Shown: positions 1 to 9,355, numbered from the stretch's first letter. The stretch is DNA of 64,000 bases from Roseiarcus sp036488815 (GCA_036488815.1 DASXGX010000141.1:1-64000); one strand, 5' to 3'. Translations and numbers: made by a program. Notes: a model not told the origin generated them from the sequence alone.

Positions 1-659
1 TATTCGGATTGCGCGGCCGCATTGACCGCAAGCGGCCGCTGCGGATTGTCGGTGACGTCGAGGGCAAGCTCGGTCAGGCTGATGTGAGTGATCCCATGAT
101 CGAGGGCCGCAGGCGCGCGGATCGCAAAGGTCCAGTCGATCAGCCGCGGACCGTCCCCCGTCATGATCACGTTTAGAGGGTGCATGTCGCCATGGCAGAG
201 CCCGTCCCCCGGCTGCTGCAGGCGGTCGATCAGCGCGAGGACGCCGGAGGCGATGTGCTTGGGCACGATATCGCCCGAGAGCCTGAATTCGGTCTCCATC
301 CAGCCGCGCAGAGGGAAGGCCTCCGGCGGCGGCGACATCCTGTGAACCGACAGGCCGAGGGACGCAAGGATGGTGCCCGCCTGCGCGAACGTCACGGCGC
401 CGCTGCGCGTGGCCTGCAGCAGTGTCGGTCCGTCGAGGCGGCCGAGCACGATGCCGAAGCGTCCGTCGAGCGTCACCTCGCCGAACACCTCCGGCGCTGG
501 CACGCCGGCGGCGAAAACTGCCTGGGTCATCCGCGCCTCTTGCTGGCCGAGCTCCGGCGGGAAACCTTCCTTGAACAGTTTTACGACCTGACCCGGCGCC
601 CAGGCGTGGATGTCCGCCGTGCCGCCCTGGTTGATCTTCTCCCCGAGGGATCCCCGCAT
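1..659 (-). CDS. Aminoglycoside phosphotransferase-family protein (3' end beyond window)
   Basis: The frame is open for 219 residues and runs off the left edge. It has the kinase-like fold of the APH/choline kinase family: an ATP-binding lysine in VVKLF (about residue 28), the catalytic loop HGDMHPLN (156-163) and the metal-binding IDW motif (174-176). Such enzymes transfer phosphate from ATP to a small hydroxylated substrate; the substrate cannot be read here, and clinical aminoglycosides are only one possibility. The ATG at 659 is chosen because a good GGGAGGAC ribosome site lies just upstream. It lies downstream of the MFS gene at 914-2584 on the same strand with a 254 bp gap, so cotranscription is possible but unproven. 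Confidence 0.8.
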   Translation of the reverse strand, partial: MRGSLGEKINQGGTADIHAWAPGQVVKLFKEGFPPELGQQEARMTQAVFAAGVPAPEVFGEVTLDGRFGIVLGRLDGPTLLQATRSGAVTFAQAGTILASLGLSVHRMSPPPEAFPLRGWMETEFRLSGDIVPKHIASGVLALIDRLQQPGDGLCHGDMHPLNVIMTGDGPRLIDWTFAIRAPAALDHGITHISLTELALDVTDNPQRPLAVNAAAQSE

Positions 660-913
660 CGCCCGTCCTCCCGCCGGCCGCGACTAGACACCGACGGCGG
701 GCAAAAGAGAACGCTCCCGCGATCTTGCCTGCCAGTCATGATCGTGGCTCGTCCCCGGCCGCAGCGTTTGCCAGAATCGCGAAGCGGCGCGCGGTTTGAG
801 ACAAGTCCGATTCTGGCCCGTCGCGTCATTTAGCTGTGCTGCGGAATTCGGTCGCCATTGGGGCATAGCGCACTCTAGCAAGCCGACCGACGGGCAGATT
901 TATGGTTCACGGC

Positions 914-2584
914 CTAAAGCGACGGCGCCGCTGGCTGGCGCCATTTCAGCACGTTCTTTTTCTTCTTGCGGCGGCTGCGGCGGGAGGCGACGAGGAAGGT
1001 CGGCTTTTGGGGCACGACCAGCAACTGGCGGATCTCCTCCTCCACTATACGGTCCGCGTTGGTGACGCGCTGGCGCAGATGTCGCAGCTCGAGCCAGGAT
1101 TCGATCAGGAACGTCTCGACAAAGCGCCCGGTCTCCTGGGCGTCCTCGAAAATGCCCCAGGCGTAGGCGCCGTCGCGCCGGCGTTCGCGTCCGATCTCGT
1201 CGATGGCGCCGAGAAAGGCCGCGCAATTCTCCTTGGCGACCCGATATTCGACCGTCACCAGCACCGGCCCGCGGTCGGGGTCGATCGAGCGCGCGAAGGT
1301 CGGCGTGCGCCAGTGCATCGACGGGGAAAGATCGAGCCCGGCGGCGGCCTGCAGCTTCCAGCGCGCCGTCAGGGGGATCGCGATAAGCCCGGCGACCGCG
1401 GCGGCGAGCAGCGCGATCGGCAGGCCCTCCTCGCTCGCGACGCGTCCCCAGACGGCGCTGCCGATCGTCATCGCGCCGAAATGGACGGTCAGGAAAATCG
1501 CCAGCCCGCGTCCGCGCACCCAGTCGGGCAGCGCGACCTGCGCCGAAACGAAGAGGCACGCCAGCACGACGATCCACGACGCGCCGGCGAGCAGGCTGGC
1601 GAGCAGCGCGATCCCCGGCCCGCGCGCGAAGGCGAAGAGAACGAGCGCCAGCGCGCTGCCGAGCGACCCGAGAATGGCGAGCCGGTTCGGCCCCATCTCC
1701 GCCTTGAGCCAGTTCAGCGCGAAGGAGCTGACGATCGCGCCGAGGCCGACCGCGCCCAGCAGCGCGCCATAGACCTCCGGCCCGTTGTTCATCTGGTTGC
1801 GCGCGATCAGCGGCAGCAGCGCCCAGTAGGCGCTGGCGAACGGAAAGAACGCAAGCGCCCGCACCAGGGTGGCGCCGAGATGGCGGTTGTTGGCGGCATA
1901 GCGAAGACCGGTGCGGATCGCGCTGGAGAGGCGTTCCGCCGGCAGGCCGTCGACGCCCTTGCGCGGCGAGCGCCACCAGATCAGCGCCGCGATGAGGGCG
2001 AGGTTGCTCGCGCTGAAGGCCCAGTACGGCGACGAGATGCCGAGGGTCGCGATCGCGACGCCGCCGAGCGCGGGGCCGACCGCGCGGCTCATGTTATAGG
2101 CCGCGCCGTTGGCGGCGACCGCGCTGGCGAGTTCCTGCGGGGGCACGAGTTGCGGCGTGATCTTCAGCCAAGCCGGCGCGACGAGAGCGCCAGCCGCGCC
2201 GAGGAGGAAGGTCGTCGAAAGCAGCGCCGTCTCCGTCGCGGCGCCAGCCGCCACCAGCCCGGCGAACACCGCCGAGACCACGGTGACCGCGATTTCGACG
2301 CCGATCAGCAACCGGCGCGCGTCGACGATGTCGGCGAGCGCGCCCGCCGGCAGCGTCAGCAGAAACATCGGCAGCGTGGTCGCGATCTGGACCATCGAGA
2401 CCGCCATCGGGTCGGCGTTCAGGGTGGTCATCAACCAGCCCGACGACGTGTCGAAAATCGCAATGCCGATGTTGGTGATCGTGCTCGCGACCAGGATCAC
2501 TGTGAAGGCGACGCTGTCGAACGGCCCCCAACGAGGGGGCGCGAGACCAGCAGGCTGGTCTGAAGCATCGAATTCGGCGCTCAA
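914..2584 (-). CDS. MFS_3-type (EntS-like) transporter, copy 1
   Basis: A 556-residue inner-membrane transporter of the MFS_3 'transmembrane secretion effector' family, related to the enterobactin exporter EntS. The first ~410 residues form the hydrophobic MFS core, with a loop motif LPDWVRGRGLA after the central region. The last ~140 residues are soluble and resemble the small ferredoxin-like C-terminal domain usual in this family (GPVLVTVEYRV...WGIFEDAQETGRFVE). The start is a TTG at 2584 with GGGGGAG six bases upstream and no in-frame ATG nearby. It is clearly paralogous to the transporter at 3759-5402 and lies downstream of folE on the same strand, 266 bp away. The substrate is unknown; proton-driven export of a small molecule is the family role. 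Confidence 0.88.
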   Translation of the reverse strand: MSAEFDASDQPAGLAPPRWGPFDSVAFTVILVASTITNIGIAIFDTSSGWLMTTLNADPMAVSMVQIATTLPMFLLTLPAGALADIVDARRLLIGVEIAVTVVSAVFAGLVAAGAATETALLSTTFLLGAAGALVAPAWLKITPQLVPPQELASAVAANGAAYNMSRAVGPALGGVAIATLGISSPYWAFSASNLALIAALIWWRSPRKGVDGLPAERLSSAIRTGLRYAANNRHLGATLVRALAFFPFASAYWALLPLIARNQMNNGPEVYGALLGAVGLGAIVSSFALNWLKAEMGPNRLAILGSLGSALALVLFAFARGPGIALLASLLAGASWIVVLACLFVSAQVALPDWVRGRGLAIFLTVHFGAMTIGSAVWGRVASEEGLPIALLAAAVAGLIAIPLTARWKLQAAAGLDLSPSMHWRTPTFARSIDPDRGPVLVTVEYRVAKENCAAFLGAIDEIGRERRRDGAYAWGIFEDAQETGRFVETFLIESWLELRHLRQRVTNADRIVEEEIRQLLVVPQKPTFLVASRRSRRKKKKNVLKWRQPAAPSL

Positions 2585-2643
2585 GTGTAACTCCCCCGAG
2601 GCGCCTGGTCGGAAGCCCCGAATCTTTTGGGACCGCCTAAATG

Positions 2644-2658
2644 GCCGCCGAAGGCGGC
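2644..2658. terminator. Short GC hairpin downstream of folE
   Basis: GCCGCC and GGCGGC form a perfect 6 bp stem with a GAA/TTC loop, between the folE stop and the MFS copy 1 start. There is only a weak T-stretch after it on the folE strand, so it may be a weak terminator or just a hairpin. The rest of 2585-2850 shows nothing I can assign. Confidence 0.3.
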
Positions 2659-2850
2659 GCTTTCAAGTCTGGTCAAACCAACGTGAAGTCGTCCGAAAGG
2701 AATTGAGAAGCCAGGAATGGTTTCGCCGCCGGAGCCCTCCTGCGCCCCTACAGCAGGAAAACTTGGGCTTTGCGGCCTCGGCCTGTGAACTATTCAGCTT
2801 TCGGCGGCACTTAATCTATGCGGAAACGCGAGACCAGCCAGCCGCTTAGG

Positions 2851-3495
2851 TCAGGTCTCCGCTTCCGAATTCACCAGCGAAAGGAACTCGCCGCGCGTCA
2901 TCGGCTGGTCGCGAAAGCAGCCGAGCATGCGGCTGGTGACGAGGTCGGTGCCGCGTTTGCGTATGCCGCGGCTCATCATGCAATGGTGCGCCGCCTTGAT
3001 CACGACCGCGACGCCGCGCGGCTGCAGCACGGTTTCGATCGTGTTGGCGATCTGGGCGGTGAGCCGCTCCTGAATTTGCAGGCGCTTGGAGTAAATCTCG
3101 ACCACGCGCGCGAGCTTGGAGATGCCGACGACCCGGCGGTTGGGGACGTAGCCGACCCAGGCGCGGCCGATGATCGGCGCGACATGGTGCTCGCAGTGGC
3201 TCTCGAACGGCACGGCGCGCAGGACGATCATTTCGTCGTAGCCTTCGACTTCGGTGAAGGTCTTGGTCAGCACCTCCTCCGGGTCTTCGTCGTAGCCGCA
3301 GAAATATTCGCGGAACGCGCGGACCAGCCGCTTGGGCGTCTCCTTGAGGCCGTCGCGCTCGGGGTCCTCGCCGATCCAGCGCAGGATGTCGTGAAAGGCC
3401 GCCTCCGCCTGAGCGTCGCTCGGGAGAGGTTCGAACCCGCCGAGCCGAAGGCTCTCGGAGTTTTCAATGGCCGAAGCGTTGACTTTCTCGGTCAT
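2851..3495 (-). CDS. folE: GTP cyclohydrolase I
   Basis: A 214-residue cytoplasmic enzyme converting GTP to 7,8-dihydroneopterin triphosphate, the first step of tetrahydrofolate and pterin synthesis. Zinc ligands are visible as Cys101 and His104 in CEHH and Cys172 in HHCMMSRG, and the family motif QERLT is at about 142-146. I use the ATG at 3495; a TTG ten codons upstream (3525) would add MASAVARILK but has no better ribosome site. The gene is flanked by two paralogous MFS transporters: copy 1 downstream in the same direction and copy 2 divergent upstream (263 bp gap). A pterin dehydratase gene lies far away at 44.4 kb. Confidence 0.95.
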   Translation of the reverse strand: MTEKVNASAIENSESLRLGGFEPLPSDAQAEAAFHDILRWIGEDPERDGLKETPKRLVRAFREYFCGYDEDPEEVLTKTFTEVEGYDEMIVLRAVPFESHCEHHVAPIIGRAWVGYVPNRRVVGISKLARVVEIYSKRLQIQERLTAQIANTIETVLQPRGVAVVIKAAHHCMMSRGIRKRGTDLVTSRMLGCFRDQPMTRGEFLSLVNSEAET

Positions 3496-3758
3496 TTTCA
3501 AAATTCTCGCCACTGCCGAGGCCAAAGAACGACCTGTAACCGCAGGCCTCGGGCGGCGTCAACTCGACCTCGGCGCGCCGTCATCCGCCGTCGCTACCGC
3601 AACGAGGTCCTCGTCGTGACCCATTCGACCGTGACGGCGCGGCTCCGACCCCGGCTCCGCGCCGCGAACGTGAACCTTCTCTTGGTCGTCCGCGTTAGGC
3701 GGGCATTGCAGATGCGCTCGGAGCGTTTGTCTCTCCTGTCGCATCGAGGGTCGGCGCG

Positions 3759-5402
3759 ATGATCACGGAAGCAAATCCAGCGCGGATGTCGGAACCGATA
3801 GTCGGTTCGCCCTGGGGCGCGTTCCGCTATCCCGCCTTCACGGTGGTCTGGATCGCCAACACGCTGGCGCTGATCGGCGTGGCGATCTACGACACCGCCT
3901 CGGGCTGGCTGATGACGATGCTCAACGCCGACCCGCTGGCGGTTTCCTCGGTGCAGGTCGCGACAAACCTGTCGATGTGCCTCTTCACCCTGCCGGCGGG
4001 CGCGCTTGCCGACATCGTCGATCCGCGCCGCTGCCTGGTCGTCGTCTCGGCCATCGTCGCCGTCCTGATGGCGACGTTCGGCGCGCTCGTCGCCTTTGGC
4101 CTTGCGACCCCGGCCTCGCTGCTGACGACGACCTTCATTCTTAGCGGCGCTTTGGCGGTCAACGGGCCGGCCTGGCTCGCCCTGACGCCGTCGGTGGCGC
4201 CGCGCTCGGAGCTCGACGGCGCGATCGCCGCCGGCAGCATCGGCTATAACGTCAGCCGCGTCATCGGCCCGGGCCTCGGCGGCTTCGCGATGGTCGCCTT
4301 GGGGCTGTCCGCGCCGTTCTGGCTTTTCGCGGCCGCCAATCTCCTCGCGATCATCGGCCTTCTGTGGCGCCGCCCGCGCGGCCGCCGGAACGAGAGCCTG
4401 CCCGCCGAGCGCCTGACCAGCGCGGTGCGCATTGGGCTCCGCCACGCCGCGAACAATCCGCCGCTGCGCGCGACGATGATCCGCGCCGCCGCCATCTATC
4501 CGTTCGCCAGCGCCTATCTTTCCCTGCTCCCCCTCATCGCGCGCGACCAAATTTCACAAGGGCCGCGCTTCTACGGCATCCTGCTGTGCGCCATCAGCGT
4601 CGGCGCCGTGTTCGGCTCGCTCATCCTCCCCCGGCTCAAGGCGAAGCTCGGACCGGACCGCGTCGTCGCGCTCGGCTCGCTAGCGAACGCGGTCGCGTTG
4701 GTCCTCTTCGGCCTCGCCAGGGGGCCGGCGCTCGCGCTCGTCGCTTCCGTGCTCGCCGGCGGGGCGGGCATCGTGGCGCTGGCGAGCCTTTACGTCGCGG
4801 CGCAGGACGCGCTGCCGGACTGGGTTCGCGGTCGCGGCCTGTCGAGCTTGCTGACCGTGATCTTCGGCTCGATGACGATCGGCGGCCTCGTCTGGGGCAA
4901 GGTGGCCGCAATGGACGGGATTCCAACCGCCCAGTATCTCGCCGCCGCCGGCGCGCTGATCGCAATTGCGTTAACCTGGCGATGGAGGCTCGCCGCCGGG
5001 CGATTCGATCTGACGCCCGCCAAGGACTGGCGCCTGCCGACGTTCAAGCGCCCGATCGCCGACGACGAAGGCCCGGTCATGGTGAACGTCGGCTATCGCG
5101 TCGATCCGACAAAGCGCGAAGACTTCCTCGCCGCGCTGGCGGAACTGGGATTCGAGCGCAGGCGCGAAGGCGGCTTCGCCTGGGGCATCTTCGAGGACGG
5201 CTTTGAGGAAGGACGATTTGTGGAGACCTATTTGATCGAATCCTGGCTCGAGTTCCGCCATCTGCGCGAGCGCGTCACCAATTGCGACCGCCTGCTCGAG
5301 GAACACGTGCACGCGCTGCTGACCGCGGAGCCGCATGTCGACTTTCTGATCGCCCCGGAGCGCCGCACCAAGCGATGGTCGCTCGGCCATCGGGTCGCGT
5401 GA
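3759..5402 (+). CDS. MFS_3-type (EntS-like) transporter, copy 2
   Basis: A 547-residue paralogue of the transporter at 914-2584. The N-terminal segment DTASGWLMTMLNADPLAV matches DTSSGWLMTTLNADPMAV of copy 1, and both share the LPDWVRGRGL loop and the soluble C-terminal domain (GGFAWGIFEDGFEEGRFVE). It has the usual polytopic MFS core followed by a ~140-residue cytoplasmic tail. GAGGGT precedes the ATG at 3759; a second ATG at 3786 is possible. It is divergent from folE and is followed after only 3 bases by a flavodoxin-fold oxidoreductase, so these two are likely cotranscribed. Substrate unknown. Confidence 0.88.
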   Translation: MITEANPARMSEPIVGSPWGAFRYPAFTVVWIANTLALIGVAIYDTASGWLMTMLNADPLAVSSVQVATNLSMCLFTLPAGALADIVDPRRCLVVVSAIVAVLMATFGALVAFGLATPASLLTTTFILSGALAVNGPAWLALTPSVAPRSELDGAIAAGSIGYNVSRVIGPGLGGFAMVALGLSAPFWLFAAANLLAIIGLLWRRPRGRRNESLPAERLTSAVRIGLRHAANNPPLRATMIRAAAIYPFASAYLSLLPLIARDQISQGPRFYGILLCAISVGAVFGSLILPRLKAKLGPDRVVALGSLANAVALVLFGLARGPALALVASVLAGGAGIVALASLYVAAQDALPDWVRGRGLSSLLTVIFGSMTIGGLVWGKVAAMDGIPTAQYLAAAGALIAIALTWRWRLAAGRFDLTPAKDWRLPTFKRPIADDEGPVMVNVGYRVDPTKREDFLAALAELGFERRREGGFAWGIFEDGFEEGRFVETYLIESWLEFRHLRERVTNCDRLLEEHVHALLTAEPHVDFLIAPERRTKRWSLGHRVA

Positions 5403-5405
5403 GCG

Positions 5406-5990
5406 ATGCGCGTTCTCGTCCTCTTTGCGCATCCGCTCGAAACCAGTTTCGTCGCCGCGTTGCACCGGCGCATCGTCGAGGTGCTTGGCGAACGCGGCCA
5501 CGAGGTCGACGACCTCGATCTCTACGCGGAGCAGTTCAATCCGGTGATGTCGGCCGAGACGATGCGCGACTACGTCGATACGTCGAAGAACCGGGCGGAA
5601 GTCGCGCCCTACGTCGAGCGCGTTTTCGCCGCCGACGCGCTGGTCCTGGTCTATCCCGTCTGGTTCGACGGCCTGCCCTCGATCCTGCAAGGGTTCTTCG
5701 AGCGCGTCTTTCTGCCGGGGGTGGCCTTCAAGATCGACGAACAGAACCTCTTTCATCCGACGTTGGGGAACCTCAAGCGGCTCGCGGCGGTATGCACCTA
5801 CGGCGAATGCCGCGCGCATGTCTCGCTCAAAGGCGATCCGCCGCGCCGCTTCGTGAAGGCGAACATAGGCGGGGTGGTCGCGCCGGGCGCGCCGATCGAG
5901 TATTTGGCGCATTACGACATGAACTTCACCACCGCGGCGCGGCGGGCGCGCTTCCTACAGCGGGTGACGCGCGCCTTCCGAACGTGGTAG
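5406..5990 (+). CDS. NAD(P)H dehydrogenase (quinone)-like flavodoxin-fold protein
   Basis: A 194-residue cytosolic protein of the Flavodoxin_2 family (NQO1/MdaB/KefF relatives). The N-terminal strand MRVLVLFAHPLETSF is the FMN/FAD phosphate-binding segment, and YPVWFDGLPSILQGFFERVF is the typical flavin-ring and dimer-contact region. Family members reduce quinones or other acceptors by two electrons using NAD(P)H. It starts 3 bases after the MFS copy 2 stop, which suggests translational coupling and a shared role with that exporter, for example in handling a quinone-like or redox-cycling compound; that link is inference. Confidence 0.85.
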   Translation: MRVLVLFAHPLETSFVAALHRRIVEVLGERGHEVDDLDLYAEQFNPVMSAETMRDYVDTSKNRAEVAPYVERVFAADALVLVYPVWFDGLPSILQGFFERVFLPGVAFKIDEQNLFHPTLGNLKRLAAVCTYGECRAHVSLKGDPPRRFVKANIGGVVAPGAPIEYLAHYDMNFTTAARRARFLQRVTRAFRTW

Positions 5991-6037
5991 GGGCTGGACG
6001 AAGCGCCGGCGCTCGCATCTTGCGACTTGGAGGCGGA

Positions 6038-6712
6038 ATGACGTCACAGGTTTTCATCGCGCCGTCGATCCTGTCGGCCGACTTTTCGAAGCTCGGCGAC
6101 GAGGTGCGCGACGTGGCGGCGGCCGGCGCGGACTGGATTCACCTCGACGTGATGGACGGGCATTTCGTGCCCAACATCACCTTCGGGCCGCCGGTCGTCT
6201 CGGCCCTGCGTCGGCTTTCGGACAAAATGTTCGACTGCCATCTGATGATCGAGCCCGCCGACCCCTATCTCGAAGCCTTCGCCGAGGCGGGCTGCGACGG
6301 GCTCACTGTCCATGCCGAAGCCAGCAAGCATCTCGACCGCACGCTGCAGACGATCCGCGCCCTCGGCAAGCGCGCAGGCGTCGCGCTCAACCCGGCGACG
6401 CCGCCGGAGGCGATCGAATACGTGCTCGACCGGCTGGATCTGGTGCTGGTGATGACGGTCAATCCCGGCTTCGGCGGGCAGGCCTTCATTCCCGCCATGG
6501 TCGACAAGATCGCGCGGGTCAAGCGCATGATCGGCGCGCGCAAGATCGACATCGAGGTCGACGGCGGCATTACGCATGAAACCGCGCCGCTGGTGGTGGG
6601 CGCCGGAGCCAACGCGCTCGTCGCCGGTTCGGCCGTCTTCAAAGGCGGCGCCGCCGCCTACGCCGGCAACATCGAGGCGATCCGCGCCGGAGCGCGCGGG
6701 GCCGGTCGATGA
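6038..6712 (+). CDS. rpe: Ribulose-phosphate 3-epimerase
   Basis: A 224-residue TIM-barrel enzyme interconverting D-ribulose 5-phosphate and D-xylulose 5-phosphate in the pentose phosphate and Calvin cycles. Diagnostic motifs are LDVMDGHFVPNITFG with metal-binding His/Asp, MTVNPGFGGQ and IEVDGGI. The ATG at 6038 has a strong TTGGAGG site upstream. The gene directly downstream (SDR, 22 bp away) has no obvious pathway link. There are no Calvin-cycle neighbours, so this looks like the housekeeping copy. Confidence 0.96.
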   Translation: MTSQVFIAPSILSADFSKLGDEVRDVAAAGADWIHLDVMDGHFVPNITFGPPVVSALRRLSDKMFDCHLMIEPADPYLEAFAEAGCDGLTVHAEASKHLDRTLQTIRALGKRAGVALNPATPPEAIEYVLDRLDLVLVMTVNPGFGGQAFIPAMVDKIARVKRMIGARKIDIEVDGGITHETAPLVVGAGANALVAGSAVFKGGAAAYAGNIEAIRAGARGAGR

Positions 6713-6734
6713 CCCAAGACTATTGGAGATCGGA

Positions 6735-7487
6735 ATGAACGAAGCGAATGCGGTCCTCATCACGGGGGCTTCGCGCGGCATCGGCCGCGCGGCGGCGTTG
6801 CTCGCGGCCGCGCGCGGATGGTCGGTCGGCGTCAACTACGCGCGCGACGAGAACGCAGCGCATGAGGTCGTCGATACGATCGCGCGCGCCGGCGGCAAGG
6901 CGGTCGCGCTGCGCGGCGACGTGACGAACGAAGACGACATGATCGCCGTATTCGACGGCGCGACGCGCGCGCTCGGGCCGCTGCGCGGCGTCGTGGCCAA
7001 CGCCGGCGTCGTCGCGCCGACGGCCAAGCTCGTCGACATGAGCGTCGAGCGCATGCGGCGGATTTTCGAGGTCAATGTGCTCGGCGCGTATCTGACGGCG
7101 CGCGAAGCGGCGCGGCGCCTGGCGAAATCGTCCGGCGGCGAAGGCGGCTCGCTCGTTCTGATTTCCTCCGCCGCCGCCCGGCTCGGCTCGCCCAACCTCT
7201 ACGTCGACTACGCCGGTTCAAAAGGCGCGATCGACACGATGACGCACGGCCTCGCCAAGGAACTCGCGACGGAGGGCGTGCGCGTCAACGCAATTCGTCC
7301 CGGCCTGATCGTCACCGACATCCACGCCAGCGGCGGCGAGCCCGACCGCGCCTTCACGCTCGGCGCGACGGCGCCGATGGGCCGCCCCGGAACGCCCGAG
7401 GAAGTCGCCGAGGCGATCGTCTGGCTGCTCAGCGACGCGGCGTCGTACGTGACCGGGGCGATCCTGGACGTGTCGGGCGGGCGCTAG
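6735..7487 (+). CDS. SDR family oxidoreductase (FabG-like)
   Basis: A 250-residue classical short-chain dehydrogenase/reductase. The NAD(P)-binding glycine motif TGASRGIGR is at about 10-18, NAG at about 88-90, and the catalytic serine and YAGSK follow in the middle of the protein; INDPG-like IRPGLIVTD is also present. The ATG at 6735 is supported by TTGGAGAT upstream. It probably forms a transcript with rpe. The substrate cannot be inferred; related proteins are often annotated as sugar or 3-oxoacyl reductases. Confidence 0.88.
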   Translation: MNEANAVLITGASRGIGRAAALLAAARGWSVGVNYARDENAAHEVVDTIARAGGKAVALRGDVTNEDDMIAVFDGATRALGPLRGVVANAGVVAPTAKLVDMSVERMRRIFEVNVLGAYLTAREAARRLAKSSGGEGGSLVLISSAAARLGSPNLYVDYAGSKGAIDTMTHGLAKELATEGVRVNAIRPGLIVTDIHASGGEPDRAFTLGATAPMGRPGTPEEVAEAIVWLLSDAASYVTGAILDVSGGR

Positions 7488-7503
7488 GGCGCCTTGCTTT
7501 TCC

Positions 7504-7591
7504 TGTCACCCCCGCGAAAAGCGGGGGTCCAGATAGCCGCTGCAGGCCTTCGCCCTTGACCCCTGGATGCCCGCTTTTCGCGGGCATGACA
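7504..7591. repeat. Dispersed palindromic repeat A, copy 1
   Basis: An 88 bp imperfect inverted repeat that begins with TGTCACCCCCGCGAAA and ends with CGCGGGCATGACA. Each end carries its own small hairpin, and the whole element can fold back on itself. It lies between the SDR stop and the MAPEG gene (convergent genes) and may act as a bidirectional transcription end. Six more copies occur in this window (19124, 36019, 40181, 44805, 59302, 61555). Confidence 0.9.
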
Positions 7592-7632
7592 AGCGGACGG
7601 CTGCTTCTACCAAAATAGCTTGAATGGCGCCT

Positions 7633-8004
7633 TCAGTGAAACGCCGGGTGAATGAAGATCACCGTGCTGATCACGAGCCCAATCAAGAATGACGTCGTTC
7701 GCAGCGGCTGCCGATCCGACAGATAGAACGCCAGATGCGCGAGGCGCGCGAGGATGAACAGGACGGCGAGCGCGCCGACTGTCCGGCTCCGCCCTTCGAC
7801 AACGTGCGAAACGATCACCGCCGCCGCGAAGAAGGGGAACGCCTCGAAACTGTTGAGATGGGCGCCGTAGGCGCGCGCCGGCACGCCGTCGAGCGCGGGG
7901 GCGCTGAGCCGCGGCGTGAGCGGATTGAGCTTGGTCGCGGCGAGGCCGAAGGGAACGTAGGGCAGCAGCGCGGCGATGAGGACGCACCAGAGGGCGAGGG
8001 TCAT
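7633..8004 (-). CDS. MAPEG family membrane protein
   Basis: A 123-residue protein with about four hydrophobic helices, matching the MAPEG (membrane-associated eicosanoid/glutathione metabolism) family: an N-terminal helix, the loop segment RAYGAHLNSFEAFPFFAAAV that is typical of bacterial members, and two C-terminal helices ending in TVIFIHPAFH. The ATG at 8004 is preceded by AAGGAG. Bacterial members have unknown or glutathione-transferase-like roles. It follows the MFS gene at 8111-9328 by 106 bp on the same strand. Confidence 0.85.
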   Translation of the reverse strand: MTLALWCVLIAALLPYVPFGLAATKLNPLTPRLSAPALDGVPARAYGAHLNSFEAFPFFAAAVIVSHVVEGRSRTVGALAVLFILARLAHLAFYLSDRQPLRTTSFLIGLVISTVIFIHPAFH

Positions 8005-8110
8005 AGGACGGCTCCTTGGGCTTGGCGCCGGCATCCTAATAGCGCAGCAAGGTCGGGGATAGGGGCGCGTCGCGGCGCCCGGCCCCTCCCCGCGCAATCC
8101 TTCACTGGCG

Positions 8111-9328
8111 TCATTGCGCCGGCGCCAGCACAGGCGCGGTTCTGGGGAAGGGCCTGAAGGTCAAGGCGATCAGGAAGGCGCCAACGCCAACGCCCCAGGC
8201 GCCGATGTAGAGCCAGCTGTAGCTGGCGAAGGTGTCGTAGATGAACCCTCCCGCCAATGGGCCCGTCGCCATGCCCAAGCTGCCCGCCATTGCCGTTCCG
8301 CCTATGACGGTTCCCATCATCCGCAGCGGAAAATTCTCGCGCGCGAGCACGGCGTAGAGAGGCATCACGCCGGCATAGATAAATCCAAACGACGCTGCCA
8401 CGACATAAAACGCGCTGAGCTCCCTGGCGAAGACGTAGGCGAGCGCGCCGAAGGCTTGGAGCAGAAGCCCGGTGACCAGAACCCGCTTGGCTCCGAACCG
8501 ATCGCCGAGGATGCCAAAGGCGATGCGGCCGCCCATGCCCGCCAGCCCTTCCACGCTGTAGATCGACACCGCGGCGATGATCGGGATTCCACAGCTGATG
8601 GCGTAGCTCACCGTATGAAAAATCGGGCCGGAGTGCGTCGCGCAACAGAAGAAATTCGTCAGCAGCAGGGTGATGAACTGAGGCGATCTGATCGCCTGCC
8701 GCAATGACATCTGCGGTTGCAACTCTTCGTCAGGGGAAGCAACAGGATTTCCAGCGTCCAGGGCCGGCGGACGGCGGATCAGCAACGCCACCGGGATCAT
8801 CACGACTGCGACGAGGGCGGCGATGATTTGGAGGGATGTTCGCCAGCTATACATGGAGACGAGCCATGCCGCCAATGGAGACATGGTCATCGGCGCCATC
8901 CCCATGCCGGCGGATACGAGCGAAACAGCGAGGCTGCGATGGGTGTCGAACCAACCTGTGACGCAGGCCATCATCGGCGCGAAGATCGCGGCGGCGGCGC
9001 CTCCGACCATCAAGCCGAAGACGAGCTGGAACCCGAGAAGCGATGTCGCCCGGCTCGCCAAGGCCATGCTGGCGGCCAGGATCACAGACCCGGTCACCAC
9101 GATCAGGCGGGGCCCGAAGCGATCCGACAGACTGCCCCAAACTATGCTCGCCAACGCCATCGCGACAAAGCCGATCGTCATGGCGGCGGATACGCCAGTG
9201 ACGGACCACCCGGTGTCCCTCGCGATGGGCCGCAGAAAAACAGGCAAGGAAAACATGGCGCCGATTGCGAGGCAGCCCAATAGGCCGCCCGAGGCGACGA
9301 TCACCCATCGGTATTGAGAATTGCTCAT
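8111..9328 (-). CDS. MFS transporter (monocarboxylate/oxalate-formate antiporter type)
   Basis: A 405-residue, 12-helix major facilitator. The loop motif GSLSDRFGPRLIV after helix 2 and its relative GILGDRFGAKRVL in the second half place it among OFA/MCT-like carriers. A short central cytoplasmic loop (about 190-215) splits the two halves. The ATG at 9328 has AAGGGGAC upstream. It is the last gene of a likely five-gene leftward cluster headed by the ArsR regulator at 11.36 kb. The substrate is unknown. Confidence 0.88.
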   Translation of the reverse strand: MSNSQYRWVIVASGGLLGCLAIGAMFSLPVFLRPIARDTGWSVTGVSAAMTIGFVAMALASIVWGSLSDRFGPRLIVVTGSVILAASMALASRATSLLGFQLVFGLMVGGAAAAIFAPMMACVTGWFDTHRSLAVSLVSAGMGMAPMTMSPLAAWLVSMYSWRTSLQIIAALVAVVMIPVALLIRRPPALDAGNPVASPDEELQPQMSLRQAIRSPQFITLLLTNFFCCATHSGPIFHTVSYAISCGIPIIAAVSIYSVEGLAGMGGRIAFGILGDRFGAKRVLVTGLLLQAFGALAYVFARELSAFYVVAASFGFIYAGVMPLYAVLARENFPLRMMGTVIGGTAMAGSLGMATGPLAGGFIYDTFASYSWLYIGAWGVGVGAFLIALTFRPFPRTAPVLAPAQ

Positions 9329-9355
9329 CTGCGTCCCCTTTCCGCCGGCCGCCTT

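Noticed and set aside
902..2563. A 553-codon open frame opposite MFS copy 1
   Set aside because: Antisense to a well-supported MFS transporter; charged low-complexity translation.
3427..3445. A GGTTCGAACC-like stretch resembling a tRNA T-loop
   Set aside because: It lies inside folE coding sequence and no acceptor or anticodon stem is present.
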